From Colius striatus (lineage: Eukaryota > Chordata > Aves > Coliiformes > Coliidae), in the NCBI RefSeq assembly GCF_028858725.1, contig NC_084769.1, positions 6,263,501 through 6,327,500 on the forward strand: a DNA stretch of 64,000 bases, given 5' to 3'. Of this stretch, positions 46,701-59,685 are shown in pieces. The stretch's first letter is position 1, and every line of letters starts with the position of its first letter. The translations under genes and the position numbers were made by a program. Under the pieces are notes generated by a model. It was given only the letters and a program-made list of their open reading frames with translations. It was not told where the DNA came from and ran no database searches.

Positions 46701-49700
46701 TGGCATAAACACTGAATACTGTTTGTATATTCAATGACTATCTGGAAAAATTGCTGTCTCCCAAAGTGGTTTCTGTGGTGGCATTGAATTTTACTTTTTT
46801 AAGGCTGCTGAAGCAAACAACTTTATTCTGGCTTCTCACAATCAGCTTTGCTGAGAAATCTTTTCTTGGTAGTGAAGCACAGGCTCTCTGAAAGACCCTT
46901 TGGCGAGGTTCTCACATTTAAAACCTTGCAGATGGTTAGCAAACAGGGATAAGGTATTCCTTTGACAACCCTTAACATTCATTAATACTTTAATATTTTT
47001 AAATACCAATCTTATTTAATAATTAAATTAATGATATAATACATAACAATTGCTTTTAGTGAGGCTAAGTTGAATTTAAAACTAAAATGTTGCAAACCTT
47101 TAAAAGGTAGCACAGGTGGCCATGTGTGTATGCAAGCATAGGAAACACCATTTTAGCTACCACCGTTACCACTGCTTCATGTAATTATTGCCAAAATTAG
47201 TGCTGTGGAAATACTGTGACAAACCTTATGATGACGACAAACAATACACTGTACAAATCTCCTCATGAAGTGTGATTTTGCCTCTGAATTCCATCAGGGG
47301 CTCACTGCTGTTATAGCCCATCTCTATCCTGTGATTATCTGCATAACAGTTTATAGACTATACAGCTTCCCAATGATAACCTACTTTAGCTTGAGTAACT
47401 GCTGTTGATCCACACAGGAAGGTTTTTTTCCCTGTCTGAATGCTTTAGCAATTGAAAACAATTAAAAATTTACTTTCCCACTGAGACAGAACCAGGAAAA
47501 ACCCAAAGTGCTAACTGATAGCCTGACATTTTGTTAATCACTTCTGACAGGAAAGATGTTGTGTTTTAGGATAGAGGAGTTGGATCGATCTGTTCTGTCA
47601 CAGACAAGTGCCTGCAGAACTGATCCATCGATTATGCCTGAGAGAATATCTTCAGGTCTCTTATTTGAACTGTTTCACTTTCTATTAGTAATTAAATACA
47701 TCTTGGAATAAGGGCTTCAGTGTCATTCTCCCATGAATTTGTTAACTGTAAGCGTGTAAATAATTGCAATGGACAGCAGCTTGATTCACTCTGTGGCATA
47801 ATGCATATCTGCTATTTATAACAAGTAAAACATTGAGCAATTCCAGTTGAGAGTTAGACAGGTAGGTAGGCTGACCAGTCAATTGAATACATGGGTTTTT
47901 TGGTCAAAACCATACACCCAAGTGCATAAGTATCCAAATATCTCCCTTCCTATGATAACATCTGTACCAGAAAATACAGACCTTCCCAAATCTTGCACAT
48001 TTCTATGAAAAGTTTCATTAGCAGCATATAAAACAATCAACACTTAAAATTCCTGACCAGCTCTAACCCACACATACATCTTTTAGAAGAATGAACAAGC
48101 TAAGTAAAAGAGGCAAATTTCAATATTAGTAATGATACTTGTTTGTGAGTCCCCAACAATGCAGAAAGGAGTGATTTATGTTCATTTGTGCTTGTGAAGC
48201 AGGGTTCTACCACACTGATTTTTCAACTGTTTGTTTTTAATCAAAGGTCCTTTTCTGCAAAAAGCAAGCCACGGACTACCCTGTATCTGCTGCTGTTTTA
48301 TGCTTAAGAGAGGACATAAGGGAACTGGATATTTTGCATAAAGAAAGCAAAATGAACTTTTACAAAAATCATAATTTTACTGAAGGCAAAGGAGTCCTTA
48401 ATTTGGGAGGCTCTGATGAGGGCCCTGGGGCTGGGGCTGGCAGTTATTTGCTGGCACACAGCAGACAGCTAAACAGGTATATATTTTGGTAAATTCTGTA
48501 TGAAGAGCTGAGGGCTGTTGTGCTATTTGTTACATGAACTGATATCTGATGCCTTAAGAGCACCCTTAGCTTAAATGATATTCCAGCCTATAAGATGTGC
48601 CTGAGAACACCCATTCTCTAATACTAGAGGGTTTGAGCAAGGAGCTGGAGAAGTGTCTCCCTCTTGTGCAGTGCAGGCAGCTGGGGGTGAGAAAGGCTGC
48701 TCTGTGTCTTGCTCCATACCCATATCTAATAACTTCTTCAAAGCCATGAGATTATTCCTGCTCCTTAAAACCACCTTCATTTCCCAAAGTGTTATCTAGT
48801 GCTAAAGTGCACTGCCATGTTTTTCCATTCTGGCTGAAATTATTGTTCTATATAGTTTGATTTTAAGAGTGCATCCTGGCATCCATTTGGGAAAAGGCAC
48901 TATATAAAAGCAAAATCAATACAAAGGACAGTTATATTTCCTGAGCTCTTTCATTAGCTATGAAATATATACATTCAAGAAGGGAGGGGGAAGATAATGT
49001 CAGTTTTACCTAGACTGAAGAAGGACAAGACAAAGCATGGAAGAATATGCATGACTGTGCACTGACAGGAGTATGAACTATGCAGCTTTGCTGGGCACAG
49101 GCAGATCTCTGCTCTCACTACATCCAAATACGCCTGTGAGACCCAGGTCTCTCCTGTGAAAGACATCAAGCCACTGGAAAAAAATACAGCAATCTATGCA
49201 TTTTGGTAAATTAGGCATTTCTTGACTCGTTCTCAGCTTTTGTTAAGGCCAAACTGATTGTTGTCTGAATATTCGTTGAGAAACTTTGCCTTTACTCAGC
49301 AGTAAGAATGAATAGAAGTGCAATAACATAGTGCTGAGCCAAATTCTTCCTCAAGTCCCTACTGCACTCCAGCCATGCTATTTTTGTTCTTTTCTCCCAA
49401 AGTATACACAACCATTCCTCTTTCTACCTGAGCAGGCTGTCCTTTCAAGCATCCTTGGATAAACCTCTCATCACCTCATGCAATGTACCTCCCAAGATTT
49501 GCAAGCACAGAGCTGAAACAAATTCTGAAAAGCCATAATCTATATTTCTACTGTTATAAAGCTAAAGATACCTGCAGTGAGTTTGTACCAAAACCAAAAC
49601 ATTACTGCCTTGTTTAAGCCCAGTTGAAAAAGCTAAAATTCATGCTGCTATATTAGCCAGTATTCTAACACAAGTTACTAAACCATAAGAGCAAGCATCT

Positions 49701-49789
49701 TATTTTAGCTTGGAGTGAAATTTCAAATCACAGTGTTTTTTCAGTATCACCATGCAATTACGTGAGCGAGAAATTGCACACAAGCCCTT
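43706..49789. other. Unannotated DNA
   Basis: Six kilobases with no recognisable gene or repeat family. Small open frames (for example 45673-45984 minus, 103 codons) overlap frames in other phases and show no motif. GGGGCT occurs twice in tandem near 48426-48437. Confidence 0.5.
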
Positions 49790-49800
49790 CCCCCCCCCCC
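49790..49800 (+). repeat. Poly-C run of 11
   Basis: Eleven consecutive C bases, rare in this AT-rich window. It is a likely site of length variation and sequencing error. Confidence 0.9.
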
Positions 49801-52800
49801 TTCTTTTTAACATGAGCCTTCTGTAATAGCATTTTCATTAGTAGGAAATACCTGTCATCTGCAGAAAAATAATTTGTCTTGGTTTTTGAAAACTAAATTA
49901 TCCCCTCTAAAAGATTAGCTGAAAAACACTGCATAAATCCATAAGCATTCCCGATGAAATACAAAGATTTGCTTCTTTCTGGTGACCCCTACTGATCTAT
50001 TTTCTGAGAGAGTTCAAGAGTGAACCCAACAAGTTGTTTATTTCTGAAACTCAGATAAGGCATCTGGAAGATTTCATCAGTGTGATTTTGCCACTAGCCC
50101 ATAATTCAGGGAACTGAGAAATAATGGTCCAGAAAAACTTATCAGTGTGTGTTGTTCATTTGAAACGTAAGTGAAGCTGTGAAGAAACATGTGAGCTGAG
50201 AGTTACAGAGAGCATCAAAGAGTAGAAGAGCAGCTCTAGAATAGCCACTGAATGAAATTGGTCTCTTTGGCTTAACATACCACTTGGGCTACAGGATTAC
50301 CATCAAGAACCTTTACATATATCCCCTGTTTTTCTTATTTGCCTTATGCTCCCAGTTTTGTTATTCTCAGAGGCTCCCATCCTGTTTTGGCTTCTCAGAC
50401 CATTAAGGTAGTGAAGCAAACCAGAAATGAGCTACAAAACTAGGGGAAAAGTAGGCACTAAATGGAATTTAATTATCACAGAGATCTGGCATATAGATCA
50501 ACACTTATTTCAAATCCATATCATAAAAGTTCAGCTTGTTGAACATGAGATTCCATCATGAGAGAGTGCTCCTTGCTGTACATACACTGCTGCACTATAG
50601 GAAAGCTTTGGATTGAAATGAACGAGCCTCCAGCTAGCACTGCCCTGCTTCTGCAGTTGGACAGCATGTCTTACACAAATAAGAGACATTTGTCCACTCA
50701 ATTCATCGTTCTGGAGTTAATAGCTCTATGATGAGCTGTAGCAAGATGTTTTGATGCCATTGTGCCATCTGTCACTGTCCCAGGACTCTGTTTTTCTCCC
50801 ATCCTATCCAGAGCCCACCTCACCCCAATATCTGCTGTTTCCAGTCTCCAGCTCCTGCTCAGTCTTCTCCTGTGCAGCTGTTGGAGATTGGACATTTTGC
50901 CCTTCCCATCACCTCTCTTGCAGGGGGAAGGGGTAGGAAGGTATCATCTCTACTTGTAATAGCAGGGTAGAACAATCATTTTGCACATCTCACTATCCTG
51001 CTCAAATAAGTGAGTTTTGGTAGCAAATAAAATGCAAGAGTGTCTGATTTCTTACAGAAAGATCTCATGTTATGAGCCCTATAATACCATGTTAAAGGCC
51101 ATTGGTTCTGTCCATCTCCATTGATTTTCACTGGGAATAGACCAGTCATAAGGAGAGTACAGTTTGGCTCATTTTTGCACTGCAACAGCTGCCCTCAAAC
51201 TCATTTTCACTAAAAAATAACCCCAATTAGACCAACCTTTACATGTCACCGATTCCCATGGCATATATTTTTCATTGCTGCTCCCAAATCAAACTACTGA
51301 AAAAATGACATTCACTAGCTGAAGATTTTGTTTGCTAATGTGAGGAAAGGGAAGAATATTTCCCTCCCCTTTGTTTATAATAGAAAGCTATCACAACTTG
51401 CCAAGTTCTGGAGTGATTAAGTCATATTAAAGACATAACCAAAACAAGTGTTTGACTTCTGACTTCTGAAGCTTTATACTTGGTTCAAGAAGACACTTTG
51501 CATTTGAATGTGATCATATTTCTTCACTACAATACAAATATTGGTCTCCTTCCACAAATTGGTCACGCTGAAGTCAATAAAACATGCACAGAAGCAATGC
51601 AAGTAGCAACATAAAAATTGGTAATGTAATCACCTAAAAAAAATTGCTCTTTATCATTGTAAGTCTCTCCCATTTTTTATAGTTTTCATTGAGCAAAACT
51701 ATCCATCATACTTGAACTCCACACACACTCCTGAAGCCAACTGTTAGTATAAGTCAATTTTTAATTATGATACTTTTATAAAGCCTACAATTTATTTCCT
51801 GATTTTGCAAAGCACTTTAAACACCAAGCCATCGATATAAGTTATGTAAATCTCGAGTGACCCCAAAGTCGTTAATCTGACTGGATTTCACAGCGAAACG
51901 TAGTACACTAAGAGCCCACAGAGCAGCAAAGAGAGCTACAGCAGTGATCAACAATGGGAAATCACAGTTTTATTCTAGACTAGGGTGATTTTTAAGCTTT
52001 TAAATAAAATGCCTGTTGTGTTTAGAATGCCTGTTGCACTCTCATATTTAGGGCCAAAGGAAAATTGATCTGGTAAGGTTGAAAAAGAGAATAAAAGGTT
52101 ATCATCTGTAGCACCACACAAAGAGTGATGAACCCCTGCTCCAAAATACTGAGCTTTAGAGACAGCCTGTCTGTGAACTTGCCCTCCCCTGTTCCTACAG
52201 AAAACCACAGTAAATCCTGAGGAAATCAGCCCAGGAGGATTGAGAGCAGCAGCAGCCTTGTGCCAGTTTCCAGCAGTCCTTTTTACTTTGAAGGAAAACC
52301 ATAAAAGCATATTGTGCCAAACCCCTTCCCCATGGGTTTTACTGCCTTGAGCTGCAAGAAAAGTATTTCCTCCTACCTGTATGAAGCACAAACTGCTCCC
52401 TCCTTTTTCTGCTCCTGTTAATCCTTCCCCAGGAGTCACTCCCCTGGCCAGGGCTCCTGCAGCAACCCTTCACCTCTCCAGACTCAACACCTGCTTTTCT
52501 CAGTTAAGCCAGTTTATACGTGCCTCTTTATTAAACCTCTTGTTTGGTTTTCCAGCTGTTCTTCCCCCTTGGTGTGCCACCTCAGTCCTTTTCAGCTGTT
52601 ATCTCTTTAGGCACAGCTGTGCTAGCTCCATCCTCATCTGCTGGCAGCAGCCTCCAACCTCCCTTTCGTTTGAGAGCATGGATATCACCTGTATCCTTGA
52701 GGACAAAGTGCTATTAAAATACCATTGAAAGAAGTAAAGGATGAGAATATGGCACGGGGATTTTTTTTATCCTCATGCACAGGAGAGAGAGTCACAGGAT

Positions 52801-54011
52801 TTAGATTGTATTCCTCACTAAAAAGAGTACTAAATGTGTCTTGGTGGGGTTTTTTGTTTTTAAAGTAGAATATGGTTATTGTCTGGATTGCCATCGACAT
52901 GAACTAACATGCAGACCAAAAAGACAGCTATTAGTAGGCAAAATATTCTGGCTGTTATACTCTTCCATCTTCTCTTGCACTCTGCTCCCTTTCTTTCCCT
53001 TTGTGAAAGTTTGTGCAGCAGACCAGCAGGTGAGAGGAAGCAACTGAGGCATTTTAGGATGTTTGTTAAAATGTAGTTACAGAATGGAGCAAGAAGGCTT
53101 AAAAACATCCAATGACTTTTTTTACCTTTCCATTCCTTCTTCAGTACTTGAAGTGGTGGCTTCTCTTCCTATTTATAGAGCAAGATGCACAGTCTGTGCT
53201 TGAGCTCATATTTTTTGAACTTCAGATGCTCTTCTCCATATTAAAACCTCTCACAGGGAAATGTATATCCCTATTTATACTTCTTATATTAACCCAGTTA
53301 CACGGTGGCAATAAAATCCCATAGTAAGAAATAAGAGCTCTCATTGCACATTCACAAAGCCCTCCGAAGAACAGAGGAAGAACAGACTGTAAGTCTCCTA
53401 AATCCAGCTTAATTTATTCATAGTGAGGGTCTACAAATCAGAAGTATTATATTCCAAGATATTTATGATAAGATGCTGAATGTATTACACTCCTCCAACA
53501 ATAGTTCAATAATTGATGATAAAATAACAAAATAGATAACAGCATTCTATCAAAAAGTGAAACATTATAAACAATGATGTGACCTGTAGGAATTAAATCA
53601 AATCTGCAGAGGTCAGGAATAACATCTCAAAAAGTCTAAAAACTCTCAGAGCTGCCTGATCCTTTCAATCAGAACTTTCCAGGTTTGCTGCTTCAGTAGC
53701 TGCAGTAATATGCAGATACTCATCGAGTAACCTGTGGGGGAGATTCCACGCATCAGACTCATATTCATTCTCCAGAACATTTTCCAGGTGTTACATTCAC
53801 AAGAAAAAGATCTGCTAGAGTTATCATTCCAGCCAGCATTGTTGGAGGATTTGCTTTGGTCACACCCAGGTTCTGAGAAGATTCATTGTGAAGAGGATTT
53901 GGCAAATGTCACCATGCAGAGCTCCTTCAGTTATATTATAAAAGCCCTTCCTGTACAAACTATGTCATTGCTCATGCTCAGACCAAGTCTCTTGCTATGA
54001 TGATAATAAAC
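49801..54011. other. Unannotated DNA
   Basis: No gene recognised. The longest non-CR1 frame in the window, 154 codons minus (51975-52439), abuts a 115-codon plus frame (52381-52728). Both lie in a locally GC-richer stretch without known motifs. Weak ancient-repeat cores appear at about 51110-51135 and 51568-51582. Confidence 0.45.
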
Positions 54012-54647
54012 TAACCATGAGCCAACAATGTGCCCTCATGGTCAAGAAGGCCAATGGCAGCCTGGGATGCATCAAGAAGAGTGTGGCCAGGAGGTCAAGG
54101 AAGGTTCTGCTCCCCCTCTACTCTGCCCTGGTGAGGCCTCATCTGGAGTCCTGTGTCCAGTTATGGACTCCTCAGCTCAAGAGGGACAGAGAACTGCTGG
54201 AGAGAGCCCAGTGCAGCGCCACCAAGATGATCAGGGGACTGGAGCATCTTCCTTATGGGGAAAGGCTGCGGGAACTGGGGCTGTTTAGTCTGGAAAAGAG
54301 GAGATTAAAGGGAGATCTTATTAACATTTACAAATATCTAAATGGTGAGTGTCAGGAGGTTGGGGCATCTCTTTTTTTTATGGTAGCTAGCAACAGGACA
54401 AGGGGTAAAGGGATGAAGCGGGAACACAGAAAGTTTCATTTAAACATAAGAAAAAACTCTTTCACTGTTCAGGTGAGGGAGCCCTGGCACAGGCTGCCCA
54501 GAGGGGTTGTGGAGTCTCCTTCCTTGGAGGACTTCAAGACCCGCCTGTACATGGTCCTATGTGACCTGATCTAGGTGACCTTGCTTCTGTAGGGGGGTTG
54601 GACTAGATGATCTCTAAAGGTCCCTTCCAACCCCTACCATTCTATGA
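54012..54647 (+). mobile_element. CR1 LINE, 636 bp, young, 5'-truncated
   Basis: The best-preserved CR1 in the window. It opens inside ORF2 just before ATGAGCCAACAATGTGCC, covers the whole C-terminal region and the terminal stop at 54572-54574. It then has the 3' UTR (CTTCTGTAGGGGGGTTGGAC, TAGATGATCTCTAAAGGTCC) and ends ATTCTATGA. By eye it is roughly nine-tenths identical or better to the overlapping parts of 1211-1552 and 62632-63137, and it shares the GTAGGGGGGTTGG variant with the latter. The 5' UTR, ORF1, endonuclease and catalytic core are missing, so it cannot move. Confidence 0.96.
54017..54574 (+). pseudogene. CR1 ORF2 C-terminal remnant, open for 185 codons
   Basis: An uninterrupted 185-codon frame matching the C-terminal end of CR1 ORF2. 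Blocks in order: MSQQCALMVKKANGSLGCIK (about residues 1-20), LLPLYSALVRPHLESCVQLW (about 31-50), RDRELLERAQCSATKMIRGL (about 56-75), ERLRELGLFSLEKRRLKGDL, INIYKYLNGECQEVGASLFF, NRTRGKGMKREHRKFHLNIR, then PWHRLPRGVVE and the stop. The ATG is an internal methionine, not a true start. This region lies after the reverse-transcriptase active site; no catalytic residues are present. The open frame shows recent insertion, not selection. A second frame at 54028-54288 is a shadow. Confidence 0.9.
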
Positions 54648-56954
54648 AGGCAGCCATCAAATCCATCCTAGAGATTTTGCTCAAGTCACCTAGATGTATA
54701 CCTTTCAGTAGGCAGAAATTCCCTATTTTCCACCTCAAATGGGTTCATCAATGTTGCTCCTGTTGTGGATGTTCTCAGAACAGTGTTCTCCCTTACCTTA
54801 CAGTTCCCTTCGCTGCTATGCACGTGTCAGCAGCACGAAATGCATCCTCAGTCTTCCTTTTGCTGGGCTAAGCAAATTAATTTTAATCTTTACTTACAAA
54901 GCAAGCTCTTCATTCCCCTGATTATCCTAATAGCTGTTCCTTTTGCTTGCACAAGTCTAAATACGTACACGGGGATCCAAATGAAATCTATACAGTGGCA
55001 TTAATTTAACTGTTGCTTTACTGCATTTTTAGCACTGAAAGCAGCTTTTCACATTACAGTGGAAACAGTCACCTTGTGATCAGATAGCATATCCTTCTTT
55101 TATTGACCCAATTCTGCTGTTAATTCTCAGGCTTACTAATGTACTTCTCTGCCCTGGAAGTATTCAAGTTTCATTTGTGTGTGAACAGGACTTAAAAGGG
55201 TTTTTGGAGATGATTCTAGATAAGAGCATATAAGACGTGTGCATACTCAGTTCAACGGTGTTTGCTAGAGAAAGGAGAAAAACCAACGTGCAGCAACAAA
55301 GGAAATTCTGTGACTCAGCTAGAAAGGTAAAAAGCAGGAATCCAGTAAATATCAGTCTTTTGAGATAATAGCTTTCCCTGTTCAGCTATTCTTCACTAGT
55401 TTCTTATCTAAAGCCTCTGTGGCACACGATGATGAGAGAGAATTCGACCCACTGAGCCTCACAGGAGAAAGTGATGTACACTCTAGGCCTGCTTTTCAGC
55501 TGCTTAACAATTATGAATGCTTTTTATTGCTCATATAGATTAGAAATCAAGAGAACGGGACTTTCCTACCCAGAAGGAAGGTTCTGATTTACAGTATCTC
55601 TGCTTATGGAACCTGTTTAGAATTGTTCAAGTCTGTTGTCAAGGTCAATTTTCTGTGAAGACAGAGCCAACATTGGCCAACAATGCAAAATTTGTGTGCT
55701 TGCATGGTTTTGTGTGATTATGAAATCCTCTTGCTGCTCTCAGGAATTCCCACACAATCATTTCTGCCTTGTGCTTTCCCATTTCAATCATTGTGAAGCA
55801 CTTCAAAAAAAAAATGGAAATGCAAAAGCAGATCAGTCTGCTTCCCACCTGACAGCAGCTTACAAAAACTATGCCTCTTTTTCCCAAGGTATCCTGATGA
55901 GTCCATCTTTCTCTAGGAAAGGTAGAGGCATCCAGCTTGGTTTGTTAAAAGTCATCCTAGTGAGTAACACGCAACACTGACAAAACCCACGTGTTTTTTC
56001 TGCCTCCATCTCCCAGAAGAACATGCCATCTGCATGTCTAGGAGGGACCGATCCTATCTCCTTTGTAGGACTTTTAGGAAAACAGAAGGCTTGAAGAGAC
56101 AACATAGCAATCCCACAGCCCAGCTGGCCTCAGCAGCCATGGCCATCTCCTTCCCCATGCTGTGCAGGAAATACGGGAAAGTCAGACAAAATATAGATAA
56201 TTTCATATCAAATGGCCTTTTTCTTAAAAGAAACAAGTACTGATACTGATTTTATCCAAGACATGTAGGAGAAGATTACTTACTGCTGTCTGGTGTTTGT
56301 GGAGAACCACAGTCTTGCTCTCACTCAGCCTAATGACACACTGGTATTCCTGCTTTACTTCAGCCCTCGGCAAACATTCACAATTAACATAAAGAGAGAA
56401 AAACTTATGTATTAGTTTCTGTATTTGACTTGCAGAGGCAGATGAATAAAACTAAATAAATGTCAGCTATTAATCCATGGGGTTTTGGAAACAGGCAAAG
56501 GAAGTTTTAATTGCATAAAGATTTCAAGATCATTGACGTCACTGTCAATGACTGTGGTTTCTCCAATGAAACCTCAGAATTTACAGCCAGGCTCTGCACC
56601 TACTTTGCTTAGATCACTTCTTGTGAGCAGTAACGACCAGTAATGAAACAACCAAAAGCCCATGTGGCTCTCCTGGAAATGTACATTTTAGAGCCTTGAG
56701 ACCTGATCCCGCAGCTGCCAGCTTCACCCTGTGAAAACCATTAGCAGCTGGCTTAAAGTCTAGAAAAAGAAAATGAAATATGCTGCATTTTCACAGCCAT
56801 CAATCAGCCAACACAGTGCCAGGAAAGCTTCATAATGATGTAGATATTGCCAATTGACTTTGTGAAAAAAAAAAAGGTTGTTCTTTTTCAAGAGAGAAAC
56901 ATGTAGGCAAAAAAACAACAGATGATCTCAGCGTACACTTGTGTGCATGCAGGA
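54648..56954. other. Unannotated DNA
   Basis: No gene recognised. The plus frame 55636-55980 (114 codons) and minus frames opposite it have no motif. A-runs occur at 55806-55815 and 56865-56875. Confidence 0.5.
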
Positions 56955-57040
56955 GTGATCCTTTTTCAGATGGGAAGGGACTGAGACCAGAAAGCACTTC
57001 CCCTGCCAGAGATACCAGAGCTCACCTTTGTCACACCACT
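56955..57040 (-). repeat. Possible MIR-like SINE fragment
   Basis: GATCCTTTTTCAGATGGGAA, GGGACTGAGACCAGAAAG and CTTCCCCTGCCAGAG recall the MIR reverse-complement CCATTTTACAGATGGGGAAA, CTGAGGCACAGAGAG, CTTGCCC. Short and diverged. Confidence 0.3.
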
Positions 57041-59249
57041 TCCCTGGAGCCCTGGCACTGAGCTCGTCCCGAGCCTTATACCCTTAGATGAGTGACTTTG
57101 CTTGCCTTGCTGAGCTTTCTGTTTCTCTTACAGAGAAGAAAGTTCTTAGAGCAGAAGACCTTCAAATTGAAACCTGAGTTACAATTGAGTTACATATCAG
57201 ATGCAAGTAAACACGTTGGGGAGCAATACAAATATCTTGATGAATGAAATGGTACTTTAGGGGTTTTGGTTGCTTTTTTTGTTAATGTTCTGCAACATGA
57301 CTGAAGCTTATCAACAACAGCACTGCTCTTAAATGTTGCATTCTCAAATATTTGCCTGCATGTGCCCCTTTTTATTATCTTTACTGAGTTCCTGACAGAG
57401 ACAGTGAAATGTCTGGCACAACTCATGCTGTGAGCAATGCTTTTGTGAGAACTGAATGAAAATAGGCTGATAACAAGAGTGATTTCATTAAAAAAAAAAA
57501 GCCTGCCAGGTGACTGGTTACATGGGATGTTATCAAAATTATGCAAGCAGAACTTTAACACCATCATATTGTTTTAGATCATGTTTTCCATAGCGCAGGA
57601 GAAAGTATCTTTGTCAGCTCAGTGGAGAAAGGTTGGAGATGATTGAAGTAAAACAGCAGGAGTAGGCTGATATGATTAAGTCACACAGCCAACTGCCCAT
57701 GTATAACACAGTAATGGAGGTGAAGGTAGAGGGCAAACTAAAATTAAGTCAAAAGGACACAGGAGACAAAAGGCTACACATATAGGACGAGGATGTACAA
57801 TGAGCTGATTTGTACGGCAAAGCAGAGTGTAAAATTGTCATGCCCCATATTTAGATATTTCCTTATAATACTGATGCAAAAGATGTACTAACTAGTGCTG
57901 GAATGGACAGTCTGTTTAACAAGCATGCGTGGAGAGAAGCATGTTTAATTAATTTTACAGTTGTGGGAAGAGAGGTCAAATGACAGCTTGTGAGTAAAAT
58001 CCCCAGCAGCCAGAGTGGACAGCAACAGGAGAGAAAAACACAAGAGTATCTGGGGGAAAAATCAGCTCTGGGCACACTCTGGTGATTGTTCACAGGTCTT
58101 CAGCAGAAAATAAGGTCTTAATTTTGCTACAAGCCACCAGGTAAGAATATCATTATTGTAGGAATTCTTGGTTGCTACAAAGACAACACATTAAGTTGTT
58201 CCCTCTGGGTAGAACGATGCTAGATACAAGTCACAAAGCAGCTGGTCATATGAGCCATAGAGCAATCAGAGCATCAGCACTGTAGTGCTCTCCAAGGAAG
58301 AAATTACTCATAAAAAATAATTAGAAACTTCTGCAGTTTGGTGCAGAGGCTGCTGTGTGATATCAGGTTGTCCTTTGGTTCCCAGTAATCTCAAGCAAAT
58401 ATGTAAGGGGAAGAGAAAGCTTCCAAAAATCCCTTTTTCTAGTCATCCTCATGGTACTATTTCTTTTTTTAGGAGTGATGTTTTGGCTTGAGGCCTTATT
58501 TCTCTTCAAAGTCATTTCCATTGACAGTTTAAATCACTGCATACACTCAAAGAGCTGGGCAAGTCACAGGCATCATCTCCAAATGTTTCCAGAGGATAGT
58601 AAGTCTGCCCAGTACCATCATGTAATCAGAAGCTGTATAAGGGGGTGCTAGAAATTCCTATAAATCTCTGTAATCACTAAGATCATATTACTCTCTCCAT
58701 CTGTGGGTTAGGGAACTAGAAAACCAGAGAGCAATAACAGGATGTCAGTTGCAATCCTGGTCAGGAGTGAAAGATCTAACTTCTTTCAAGGTGAGGAAGC
58801 CCTCAGTGTCTTGAAGAAGCTGACAGGACACTCTCCAGCACTTGGAGCAGAGCAAGTGTTTCACCTTTCATCTATAGACACACCAAGTTGTGATGGGAAG
58901 TGGCTACAAGCCAGGAAATCCCTGAGCTAAGGTTGTTTGTCCTGTCTTAATTTGCTCCTCATGCTTGCAGAGTCTAATCCCATCTCTGTGGCACGACCAC
59001 ACGCTGATTTGCTTGAGGACTGGCACTTCCTTTAGTGCCCAGGAGAGATGCACTCCATTACTGAGCAGTGAGCCAATATTTCATGTCATTCTCATTCGTG
59101 AGCACATAGCTGTAATGAGAGTGTGCAAAAAAAACCCCATCTTGGAAGTGTCATTCATTTCCTGATAGACTTTTTCCTTCTTTGTTGTAGTAACTGGGAT
59201 CTTAACATGCAGTCATCAATTTATTTTCACAGCCTTCGTGGGCGAAGGG
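57041..59249. other. Unannotated DNA
   Basis: No gene recognised. The minus frame at 57190-57567 (125 codons) shows no family resemblance. An A-run of about 12 lies near 57489-57500. Confidence 0.5.
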
Positions 59250-59685
59250 CAAATATTATCAATGTTATCAAGGCAAAAGAAAGTAGTGTAGGTCCATTAA
59301 CAGAGAAAGAGAGCAGGTAAAATGACATTGGGAATACAGATGAATTTGAAGTCTTTGCTGCTTCAGTCTTCTCAGAAAAATGTAATTGCAATCAGATATT
59401 TAACATGGTTAATTGTGAGACGGTAATAGGAACACAAGGCACAAAAAGAGGAGAGAAAGCTAAAAAATGGGTATATCCAGGTTGCCAGTAAGTGCTGAAT
59501 CCACCTTGAGTAACAGCCAAGTCATTATTTGAATCATTAAAACTATTTTCAAAACCTTATGGAGAACCTCTGAGATCCAAAAAAGAAAAAAGACAGAAGC
59601 ACAAATTCAGTACATGACATCAAAAAATGATGAAAGGATTATTGTGGCACCTACAAACCAGTCAGACAACCTTCCATGCAGGTTC
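59250..59685 (+). pseudogene. Eroded CR1 ORF2 (linker to start of RT domain)
   Basis: Pieces such as INVIKAKESSVGPLTEKES, then DEFEVFAASVFSEKCNCNQI and FNMVN, read as the ORF2 linker leading into the reverse-transcriptase domain. A stop at about 59319 and several frameshifts follow, and the RPVSL-type motif is decayed to KPVRQP. The element is non-coding. Confidence 0.6.

Noticed and set aside
49980..49990. TGGTGACCCC as a retroviral primer-binding site
   Set aside because: A ten-base match alone is weak. No LTR boundary upstream, no gag or pol reading frames, and no polypurine tract pair were found.
51800..51825. GCAAAGCACTTTAAACACC as the start of a MIR copy
   Set aside because: Only one block is similar and the downstream blocks are absent.
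52381..52728. Proline- and leucine-rich 115-codon frame as a secreted or proline-rich protein
   Set aside because: The composition comes from pyrimidine-rich DNA. A 154-codon frame overlaps its left end on the other strand, and no signal peptide at the start or known domain is visible.
58690..58790. Another MIR-like fragment around CCATCTGTGGGTTAGGG
   Set aside because: The order is partly right but matches are too few and interrupted. It is below the level I would list.
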